From: JBDKGH01 sp039798265
GTDB lineage: Bacteria; Bacteroidota; Bacteroidia; Flavobacteriales_D; Sanyastnellaceae
DNA: 5,111 nucleotides
Assembly (NCBI GenBank): GCA_039798265.1
Contig: JBDKGH010000022.1
Coordinates: forward strand, 1 to 5,111
Direction of reading: 5' to 3'
Shown here: in pieces, positions 1 to 5,111 of the stretch
How the letters are laid out: each line of letters opens with the position of its first letter
How positions within the stretch are numbered: position 1 is the first letter of the stretch
Translations under genes and position numbers: made by a program
Notes under the pieces: generated by a model
The model's input: the letters and a program-made list of their open reading frames with translations, nothing else
Told to the model about the DNA's origin: nothing
Databases searched by the model: none

Positions 1-1
1 G

Positions 2-1927
2 GGAGATAATGACGATGCCAATAGAATGATGATTCAATTTGCCGCACAAGCTCCCAATGATTCGCGCGCAAAAGCATACCTAAAAGCTACTGAAACCGGC
101 TTGAAGTTTAAGGAGATTAAATCTAATACCATCATTCGGTCAGCGAAAATAAATACACGTGAAAGTGAGTTATGCGCTCTTCGTAAAAACGGTGTAACCT
201 ACTATACTGCGAGTGGACATAACAAACATGCCATAAAGCGTATACATGACTTCAACAATAAGGCTTTCCTCGACATTTACGCCACTAAAGATAGTCTTCT
301 CGATGGCACAGAAAACGCTATAGAAAAGGCTCTACTGCATTCATTGGTGAACACAAAATTTCATGATGGTCCTGCGTGTATTAGCGCAAAAGGAGATCTG
401 ATTTTTTACACCCAAAACAGTTTCACCAATAAGAAACTTGGAAAAGACAGCAAAGGTATTACCCAACTTAAAATTTATGCATGCGCACTAGCTGGCTATG
501 CAGAACCCATTGAACTGCCCTTCAACAGTGAAGAATACAGTTGCGGACATCCTTCGGCATCTGCTGATGGTAAATGGCTTTATTTCACCTCAAATATGCC
601 TGGAACCATTGGAGGCACTGATATTTGGAGAGTTAGCATTCAAGACAACAGCTATGGAACACCTGAAAACCTAGGGCCAACCATCAATACAGAAGGCAAT
701 GAAATGTTTCCGTTTATTCATGAAGACGGCACATTATACTTTGCCTCTAACGGTCATTTAGGTATCGGTGGTCTTGATCTTTTCGGGAGTGAATTCAATG
801 GGAATAAATTCCTATCACCCATTAACCTTGGTACAAAATTTAATACCGCTTGGGACGATTTTGCATTCACTGCAAACAAAGCTTACAGCCTCGGGTACTT
901 CACTTCCAATCACCCACATAACAATGGAGAAGATTGGTCAGACGACATCTATGTATTAGAAATGGATGGTCCCTTGTTTGAGAAAAAAAATGTACAAGGA
1001 ATTATCAAAGACGATTCTGATGGAAAGCCATTAGCGAATGTAGTAGTGACATTAAAAGACGAGCAAGGCAATTCGCTTGGGGAATACACAACAGACGATA
1101 AAGGTAACTATTCATTCCCTATCAGCTCAGAAAGTAATTACACCCTTTCTTTGGTTTGTCCAGAATACAAATCGAAAGAGATCCGTTTTTCCGATAGCGA
1201 AGTGGACGGATCAAATCGAGTAGTGAAAGATGCCTCATTACTTCCCGATTTAATTAGCAATCAACTCATCGTGAATGTTAGAGATGCCAAAACCGGCGAA
1301 CTTCTTTCGGCCACTGTCGCTTTCAAGTCGAACGATGAAAAAAGTGCAATACCTAACAAAGGAACTGACACTTCACCCGAATATAGCTACGACCTTAAAC
1401 CGGCTAAACTTGGTCAGAACTATAGTTACACCATAATTGTAGAGAAGGAAGGCTATTTGCCCATGCAAACAACCCTTTCGGGCAAATGGGACAAATCGCG
1501 CAAAGCAGTGGCGAATATTTCTTTAAGTAAATTCCTTATCGGTCAAGACCTCGGAGCAATGATTGATGTAAAGCCTATTTACTTTGATAAAAACTCATCT
1601 GACATTCGAGAAGATGCAGCCATCGAATTGAACAAAATTGTAGAAGTAATGAAGCTCAATCCAACCCTCGAAATCGAGTTAGGATCTCACACAGATTGTA
1701 GAGCTTCAAAAGCCTACAATCAGTCCCTTTCTCAGCGCAGAGCTACTTCTAGTAAAGAGTATATTGTACAAAAAGGAATTGATGCCAAACGCATCAAAGG
1801 AAAAGGATATGGCGAATCACAACTCGTGAACATTTGCGAATGCGAAGAGAATGTGCCCTCGCCTATTTGTCCGGAAGAAGAGCACCAAGCCAATCGTAGA
1901 ACGGTGTTTACGATTACGAAGATCTAG
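2..1927 (+). CDS. OmpA-family envelope protein with PD40 propeller and CRD domain, PorE-like (5' partial)
   Basis: Probable outer-membrane-associated protein that anchors to peptidoglycan. Residues are numbered from the ATG at 26, but the frame is open from base 2 (GDNDANR precedes that ATG), so the true start lies upstream and the visible N-terminus looks like the end of a TPR-type helical region. PD40/WD40-like blades follow at about 47-86, 114-155, 170-205, 225-255 and 277-313, with motifs such as DGKWLYFTSN and DGTLYFASN. A carboxypeptidase-regulatory-like fold lies at about 323-391 (VQGIIKDDSDGKPLANVVV) and a second, weaker Ig-like unit at about 412-500. Residues 513-633 are an OmpA C-terminal domain: IYFDKNSSDIR, then HTD with Asp557 and LSQRRA with Arg572. 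Their 15-residue spacing fits the known diaminopimelate-binding pair. Cys558, 604, 606 and 615 may form disulfides. TPR-PD40-CRD-OmpA is the order of T9SS component PorE, but Bacteroidota carry several paralogues, so the specific role is unproven. Confidence 0.9.
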   Translation, partial: GDNDDANRMMIQFAAQAPNDSRAKAYLKATETGLKFKEIKSNTIIRSAKINTRESELCALRKNGVTYYTASGHNKHAIKRIHDFNNKAFLDIYATKDSLLDGTENAIEKALLHSLVNTKFHDGPACISAKGDLIFYTQNSFTNKKLGKDSKGITQLKIYACALAGYAEPIELPFNSEEYSCGHPSASADGKWLYFTSNMPGTIGGTDIWRVSIQDNSYGTPENLGPTINTEGNEMFPFIHEDGTLYFASNGHLGIGGLDLFGSEFNGNKFLSPINLGTKFNTAWDDFAFTANKAYSLGYFTSNHPHNNGEDWSDDIYVLEMDGPLFEKKNVQGIIKDDSDGKPLANVVVTLKDEQGNSLGEYTTDDKGNYSFPISSESNYTLSLVCPEYKSKEIRFSDSEVDGSNRVVKDASLLPDLISNQLIVNVRDAKTGELLSATVAFKSNDEKSAIPNKGTDTSPEYSYDLKPAKLGQNYSYTIIVEKEGYLPMQTTLSGKWDKSRKAVANISLSKFLIGQDLGAMIDVKPIYFDKNSSDIREDAAIELNKIVEVMKLNPTLEIELGSHTDCRASKAYNQSLSQRRATSSKEYIVQKGIDAKRIKGKGYGESQLVNICECEENVPSPICPEEEHQANRRTVFTITKI

Positions 1928-1948
1928 TTAAATAACACATTAACGTGT

Positions 1949-1984
1949 AGAGCGATTTCTTTCGGGGAGTCGCTCTTTTTTTTT
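1949..1984 (+). terminator. Rho-independent terminator of the OmpA-family gene
   Basis: The stem AGAGCGATTTC (1949-1959) pairs with GGAGTCGCTCT (1966-1976) over 11 bp, including two G-U pairs. One more T-G pair would leave a TTCG tetraloop. Eight T residues follow directly (1977-1984). It starts 21 bases after the TAG stop, so it very likely ends transcription of the OmpA-family gene and isolates it from what follows. Confidence 0.9.
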
Positions 1985-2074
1985 GCATAAACTAAAATAT
2001 GCGATAAAAATCAGGAGAGGTGCGTGGGAGTAGGAATAAGTAAAATTTGGAATTCTCGAAAAAAATTAGGTAAA

Positions 2075-2103
2075 GACCTTATAGGTCTAAGACCTATAAG
2101 GTC
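2075..2103 (-). terminator. Perfect 29-bp palindrome, probable terminator of the leftward TauE/SafE gene
   Basis: Bases 2075-2088 (GACCTTATAGGTCT) are the exact reverse complement of 2090-2103, around a single central A at 2089. The outer flanks GGTAAA (2069-2074) and CTTTCC (2104-2109) also pair at four of six positions. On the minus strand the extended stem is followed at once by TAA and seven T (complement of 2059-2065), about 75 bases beyond the TauE/SafE stop, which fits a rho-independent terminator. On the plus strand the hairpin is followed by A residues, so it should not terminate rightward transcripts. Each arm is itself nearly palindromic (GACC-TTATA-GGTC and GACC-TATAA-GGTC). A protein-binding site is therefore an alternative reading. 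Confidence 0.65.
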
Positions 2104-2181
2104 CTTTCCAAAAAAACATATATATGCCCTTAACGCATGCAACCGCATAACAAAATCAACCGAAGAGAAAAAGTCAAACCT

Positions 2182-2901
2182 TTACACCAACCTTATTAAA
2201 GTGGCCACTCCTACCCCTGCAATGAGATAAAGTACAATTACTCGGAACCGCTCTTCTGATATCTCACTTAGAATTCTCTTTCCTATCCACGTTCCGAGAA
2301 TACTCACACCTATCAATCCGAAAACCCATTTCCATTGGGCCTGATGAATATACCCGTTGTTGTAATAAACCACACTTCTACTCAGATCTACCAACAAATC
2401 GATGAAGGCAGATGTGGCAATGAAGACCTCCATCCGCAATCTAAAGGCCGATAAAGCAATTCCACGCACTGCACCACCTGTACCTACCAAACCTGCCAAA
2501 AACCCAGAAACAAGTCCACTTGAAATAGATATAGAGGGTTTGTCACTCACCTTTAGTTTTTGCCAAAGCAATAAAAACGCACTAAAGAGAATCAGAAATA
2601 TTGCCATGGTCCACTCCAACCAGAAACTAGGTGCCAAAGCGGACAGATAAGCGCCAATCACTACGCCGATAACGGAAGGAATTCCCACTAATAAAAATAA
2701 ACGTTTATCAAATCCATGACGGAAGAGTGCAATTTTCACCAAGTTACTACTCACATGAAAAAGCGCAGTAATACCCAATACGGTTTCAAAATCGAAAAAA
2801 TAACTCGCCACAGGGACAAAAAACAGCGAGCTTCCAAATCCCCCGATCGTACCCAAAATTTCAGCGATCAAAGCCGCAAAAAAGAACAATAAGGCCGTCA
2901 T
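2182..2901 (-). CDS. TauE/SafE-family (sulfite exporter type) membrane transporter
   Basis: Inner-membrane permease of the TauE/SafE family, whose members are mostly proposed to move small sulfur-containing or organic anions such as sulfite, sulfoacetate or taurine-derived products. The substrate here cannot be told from sequence. The 239-residue product is nearly all hydrophobic, with about eight membrane segments near 2-35, 40-60, 68-90, 94-113, 124-150, 159-180, 189-208 and 217-237. It shows the internal duplication of the family: Gly/Thr-rich GTIGGFGSSLFFVP at 17-30 in the first half and GLVGTGGAVRGIAL at 137-150 in the second. The length is near the usual 240-270. The ATG at 2901 is the only reasonable start, because an in-frame TGA lies at 2917-2919 with no Met between. 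There is no clear Shine-Dalgarno sequence, as is common in Bacteroidota. It converges on the OmpA-family gene, diverges from the NIDO gene, and stands alone with no sulfur-metabolism gene beside it. Confidence 0.9.
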   Translation of the reverse strand: MTALLFFFAALIAEILGTIGGFGSSLFFVPVASYFFDFETVLGITALFHVSSNLVKIALFRHGFDKRLFLLVGIPSVIGVVIGAYLSALAPSFWLEWTMAIFLILFSAFLLLWQKLKVSDKPSISISSGLVSGFLAGLVGTGGAVRGIALSAFRLRMEVFIATSAFIDLLVDLSRSVVYYNNGYIHQAQWKWVFGLIGVSILGTWIGKRILSEISEERFRVIVLYLIAGVGVATLIRLV

Positions 2902-3006
2902 TGAGCTAAGGTAAGGTCAATCACAGCTTTAATCTCAAAAGAAATAGCCCAACGAAAGAATCCAACAATTACCAGACTTCTATACGTTTTCTTCCTCTAA
3001 AGCAAC

Positions 3007-3035
3007 TTGTTAGTGATTGAATTTGTCTATATTTC
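3007..3035 (+). promoter_or_regulatory. Bacteroidota-type sigma-A promoter for the NIDO/T9SS gene
   Basis: TTG at 3007-3009 and TATATTTC at 3028-3035 match the Bacteroidota TTG (-33) / TAnnTTTG (-7) form with one mismatch, the final C in place of G, and an 18-base spacer. Transcription would start near 3041, giving a leader of about 24 bases before the ATG at 3065. The leader (CCCTTAACAC just before ATG) has no Shine-Dalgarno sequence. The rest of the 2902-3064 divergent region shows no equally good promoter for the leftward TauE/SafE gene. No riboswitch-like structure was seen there. Confidence 0.55.
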
Positions 3036-3064
3036 GTATTCTTAACCCTAGAAACCCTTAACAC

Positions 3065-4411
3065 ATGAAAAAACTATTACTCAGTATTGCTGCCTTTGCT
3101 GCCCTCGGTTGGAATGCAAATGCGCAAGATTGTGACTGCATGATTCCTCTTGATGAAACATTTCAAGTAGTGCCATTCTGGGGAGGTCAAGCTCCCGATT
3201 ATCGCAACGATGATGGATCTTCTGAAGAAATTGCACTTCCGTTCACCTTCGACTTTTTTGGTTTGCCACAAACCAGTTGTTACATCAACAACAATGGTAA
3301 TATTTCTTTTGGTGGAGGCTATAGCTCCTTTACGGCTAGCGGATTTCCTATTCAAGGTTATGCTATGGTTGCTGCGTTTTGGGCTGACGTGGACACCCGC
3401 GATCTTGGAAGTGGTTTGGTTTACTATAAAGTAACCGATCACGCCATTATCGTTCGTTACAATGCCGTAGGCTATTTCTCTAATCAATCAGATAAGCTCA
3501 ACGACTTCCAAATGATTCTTTCTGATGGTCAAAGTGATTTGATTGGTAACGGTCATAACATTAGCTTTTGCTACGGCGACATGCAATGGACCACTGGTAG
3601 CGCTAGTGCTGGAAGCAACGGTTTTGGTGGGTCGCCAGCAAACATTGGAGCTAACTCTGGAAACGATGTTAACTCTGGTTTGATTAGCGCCCTACAAATT
3701 GGTTTGTTCAACTTAGAAGGCAACAATTACGACGGTCCTTATGGAAACAATGATGGTATCGACTATCTAGACTATTCTAACATTAGTTTCGCTACTGGAC
3801 TAGCCTCTGAAAACCAACCTCCAATTAACGTTTCTAACCTTTGTGACACTATCATTGGTAATCCTGGCGATACTTTGGTGTTCTACTTCTATGATGAATA
3901 CATTCAAGACCTTGGTATCGACATCATCGACTCTAGCGGTGGATTTGATCCATTAGATTCACTCAGTGGATTTGTAATAGAAAACGGCATTATTCAAGAG
4001 CTTCGCGATATGGGCGATCGTAACGGTGATAACAACTACCTCGCACTAGTAATCGATCCATCCATTCCAGATGGCGTCTATAACATCATGATCAATGTTT
4101 CTGACAATGGAACTCCAGTAGCTACTTCGCATTTCCCTTACACCATTCAAATCGGTGAGGCCATTCCAAATAACCTTCAGGAAAAATCACCTCTAGCGAT
4201 AACTCCTGTCATAAAAGAAGGAACACTGTTCTTTACTGGATTGGAAAACCAAACCGTTCAACAGTTCAACCTGTACTCAAGCACTGGTCAAAACCTCATT
4301 CAAACAGATCGTTTGATCAATGGAATAAACATGGACAACCTGCCTTCAGGTGTTTACCTATACTCCATGAAAGTGAATGGACGTTCTTACACTGGTAAGA
4401 TCGCTCATTAA
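3065..4411 (+). CDS. Secreted NIDO-domain protein with T9SS type A C-terminal sorting tail
   Basis: Predicted cell-surface or released protein of unknown target, possibly adhesive. Residues 1-20 are a Sec signal peptide (MKKLLLSIAAFAALGWNANA, cut before Gln21). The mature chain opens QDCDC with no lipobox, so a lipoprotein is unlikely. Residues about 60-245 match the nidogen extracellular (NIDO) domain: AAFWADVDTR at 103-112, GLVYYKV, the FCYGDMQWTTG block at 168-178, and GFGGSPANIG at 186-195. Residues about 250-370 look like a cadherin- or Ig-type beta-sandwich (PGDTLVFYFYDEY; SDNGTPVA near its end). Residues about 374-448 form a type A sorting domain ending LPSGVYLYSMKVNGRSYTG plus a short basic tail, which is normally recognised and removed by the T9SS after Sec export. 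The ATG at 3065 is fixed by the signal peptide. The gene is monocistronic, with its own promoter and terminator. NIDO and tail assignments are firm; the adhesive role is inferred from eukaryotic NIDO proteins. Confidence 0.9.
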   Translation: MKKLLLSIAAFAALGWNANAQDCDCMIPLDETFQVVPFWGGQAPDYRNDDGSSEEIALPFTFDFFGLPQTSCYINNNGNISFGGGYSSFTASGFPIQGYAMVAAFWADVDTRDLGSGLVYYKVTDHAIIVRYNAVGYFSNQSDKLNDFQMILSDGQSDLIGNGHNISFCYGDMQWTTGSASAGSNGFGGSPANIGANSGNDVNSGLISALQIGLFNLEGNNYDGPYGNNDGIDYLDYSNISFATGLASENQPPINVSNLCDTIIGNPGDTLVFYFYDEYIQDLGIDIIDSSGGFDPLDSLSGFVIENGIIQELRDMGDRNGDNNYLALVIDPSIPDGVYNIMINVSDNGTPVATSHFPYTIQIGEAIPNNLQEKSPLAITPVIKEGTLFFTGLENQTVQQFNLYSSTGQNLIQTDRLINGINMDNLPSGVYLYSMKVNGRSYTGKIAH

Positions 4412-4422
4412 TTTTCGTCCTG

Positions 4423-4438
4423 TTCCTTTTTAAAGGAA
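4423..4438. repeat. Short inverted repeat after the NIDO gene
   Basis: TTCCTTT (4423-4429) and AAAGGAA (4432-4438) are exact reverse complements separated by two T. It sits 12 bases after the NIDO gene stop, just before the strong terminator. It could add a weak hairpin to the transcript's 3' end, but it has no T tract on the plus strand and may be chance in AT-rich DNA. Confidence 0.3.
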
Positions 4439-4443
4439 ACGTG

Positions 4444-4499
4444 AAAAAAATAATCCGCATGAGAACTTTCTGATAAGAAGTTTCCATGCGGATTTTTTT
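4444..4499. terminator. Bidirectional rho-independent terminator between convergent genes
   Basis: AATCCGCATG (4452-4461) pairs perfectly with CATGCGGATT (4485-4494). An imperfect inner stem (AGAACTTT with GAAGTTTC) and a seven-base loop lie inside. On the plus strand the stem runs into a T tract to 4499, ending the NIDO transcript. On the minus strand the run of seven A at 4444-4450 supplies a T tract one base beyond the stem, ending the leftward peptidase-like gene whose stop is at 4555-4557. One hairpin thus serves both convergent genes. Confidence 0.88.
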
Positions 4500-4514
4500 A
4501 TTTAAAAAAAGTCA

Positions 4515-4542
4515 GTCACCCTGAGCACCAAGGTTCGAAGGT
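4515..4542. repeat. Degenerate REP-like intergenic motif (CACCCTGAGC...TTCGAAGG)
   Basis: The segment GTCACCCTGAGC followed by ACCAAGG and TTCGAAGGT resembles, from memory, a short dispersed intergenic palindrome (CACCCTGAGC-N-GTCGAAGGGTG) seen in many bacterial genomes including Bacteroidota. Here the arms are degraded and only partly pair. It lies between the bidirectional terminator and the stop of the leftward gene, a typical position for such elements. With only one copy in the window its repeat status cannot be shown here. Confidence 0.35.
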
Positions 4543-4554
4543 TTTCTCTCCGAA

Positions 4555-5111
4555 TTACTTTTTCAAATACGACCCCACAAATTCATCAAAAGCAGGAAGT
4601 GTTGTATCCTCATAGATCATGATGAATTGAGCGAACTGTATGTATCCATAAACATAGGGATCTGAAGACGCTTGCTCGTAATTCGTTCGCAGATATTCTT
4701 GAGGTGAAACGCCTGATGGAACAGGACTCTTCAAATTCTTCAACATCGTTTTTGCGCTCTCATAGCACTGATCTAACTGCGCTTGATTACCATGCTTTTT
4801 CCACCACAACATAGCTACGACATTTGCAAAATATTCATTTTCATAAGATCCAGGAACATTACCTTCCATCTCATCCTGAAGTGCATGAGCTAATTCATGA
4901 GGGAGATAAAAACCATTAAAGAAATATCCAAAAGCCTCCTTACCGGCCATCTCGCTGCCAGCCACTTCATAGAAAAATTGTTTTTGCTCAGTAATTACTT
5001 GACTCCAAATCGGAAGATTCGCCGTTTTTACAGCTCCCGATGGATCGAAATAAATCAAGTACGGAGTAGTATTCAAAACGGTAGTTACTTCAAATTTCAA
5101 ATCAGGACTAA
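4555..5111 (-). CDS. Putative HEXXH zinc metallopeptidase-like protein (5' partial)
   Basis: Probable zinc-dependent peptidase or peptidase-like protein; no named family is recognised. The frame is open through the right edge (codons for Ser-Pro-Asp precede the TTG at 5098-5100), so the start lies outside the window and that TTG is probably an internal Leu. Counting from it as residue 1, the strongest signal is LPHELAHALQ at 66-75: His68 and His72 would bind zinc and Glu69 would be catalytic. ENEYFAN at 87-93 supplies a gluzincin-like third ligand, Glu89, 17 residues after His72, as in proteins with HEXXH plus ExxAD/N motifs. Downstream it is mostly helical, with aromatic-rich segments (VVAMLWWKK; PYVYGYIQFAQFIMIY), and ends GSYLKK. 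A signal peptide cannot be judged because the N-terminus is missing. It converges on the NIDO gene and shares its terminator; nothing shows they work together. Confidence 0.75.
   Translation of the reverse strand, partial: SPDLKFEVTTVLNTTPYLIYFDPSGAVKTANLPIWSQVITEQKQFFYEVAGSEMAGKEAFGYFFNGFYLPHELAHALQDEMEGNVPGSYENEYFANVVAMLWWKKHGNQAQLDQCYESAKTMLKNLKSPVPSGVSPQEYLRTNYEQASSDPYVYGYIQFAQFIMIYEDTTLPAFDEFVGSYLKK

Noticed and set aside
768..959. Short open frames in alternative frames within the OmpA-family gene, and likewise at 3210-3434 in the NIDO gene
   Set aside because: They are out-of-frame shadows of confidently coding regions, with no independent signals.
2023..2218. Loose inverted similarity between GTGGGAGTAGG near 2024 and CCACTCCTACCC near 2204
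   Set aside because: The match is imperfect with about 170 bases between the arms, and the right arm is coding sequence of the TauE/SafE gene. Chance is the simplest reading.
2024..2230. Rightward 68-codon open frame with a GTG start and AGGAGAGG just upstream
   Set aside because: It runs through the 29-bp palindrome and overlaps the 3' end of the TauE/SafE gene antisense. It has no recognisable domain, and the purine-rich stretch before it carries little weight in Bacteroidota.
2402..2650. Rightward open frame inside the TauE/SafE gene
   Set aside because: It lies wholly antisense to a well-supported membrane protein; its composition reflects the complementary strand.
2912..2918. TAAGGTC just upstream of the TauE/SafE start, matching part of the 29-bp palindrome
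   Set aside because: Seven bases without dyad symmetry are too few to claim a shared regulator site.
3077..3487. Leftward 136-codon open frame inside the NIDO gene
   Set aside because: It lies wholly antisense to the signal peptide and NIDO domain of a confident gene and resembles no known protein.
1..5111. A new multi-gene system such as defence, mobile or biosynthetic
   Set aside because: The four genes alternate in strand, each has its own boundaries, and they belong to unrelated families. There are no repeats, transposase, integrase, nuclease or biosynthetic signatures.

Overview
The window looks like chromosomal DNA of a marine- or freshwater-type member of the Bacteroidota, probably Flavobacteriales. 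This rests on moderately AT-rich base composition, A/T-rich translation starts without Shine-Dalgarno sequences, a promoter resembling the Bacteroidota TTG / TAnnTTTG form, an OmpA protein with a PD40 propeller and a carboxypeptidase-regulatory-like domain, and a secreted protein ending in a type IX secretion (T9SS) type A sorting tail. The genus cannot be fixed from the sequence alone.

Layout, left to right. (1) Bases 2-1927 (+) hold most of a large envelope protein: a short helical remnant, a PD40/WD40-like propeller, one clear and one weaker carboxypeptidase-regulatory-like (Ig-fold) domain, and a C-terminal OmpA peptidoglycan-binding domain. Its frame is open to the left edge, so the true start is outside the window. 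A strong terminator follows at 1949-1984. (2) An intergenic stretch of about 200 bp carries a perfect 29-bp palindrome (2075-2103), most likely the terminator of the next gene, which reads leftward. (3) Bases 2182-2901 (-) encode a complete TauE/SafE-type membrane transporter. (4) A divergent promoter region (2902-3064) has a good Bacteroidota-type promoter for the rightward gene. (5) Bases 3065-4411 (+) encode a 448-residue exported protein with a nidogen-like NIDO domain, a probable beta-sandwich middle region and a T9SS tail. (6) A bidirectional terminator (4452-4494 plus flanking A and T tracts) separates it from (7) a leftward gene (4555 to the right edge) for a probable HEXXH zinc peptidase, whose N-terminus lies beyond the window.

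The four genes alternate in direction (+,-,+,-), so each is likely its own transcription unit and no multi-gene system is visible. The only functional thread is the cell envelope and T9SS: the first gene has the domain order of PorE-like OmpA proteins, and the third gene encodes a predicted T9SS cargo. That link is inference from families, not from operon structure. I see no CRISPR array, mobile element, rRNA or tRNA, phage gene or defence gene. The points most worth a second look are the NIDO-domain T9SS cargo, the nested palindrome, and the two genes cut by the window edges.
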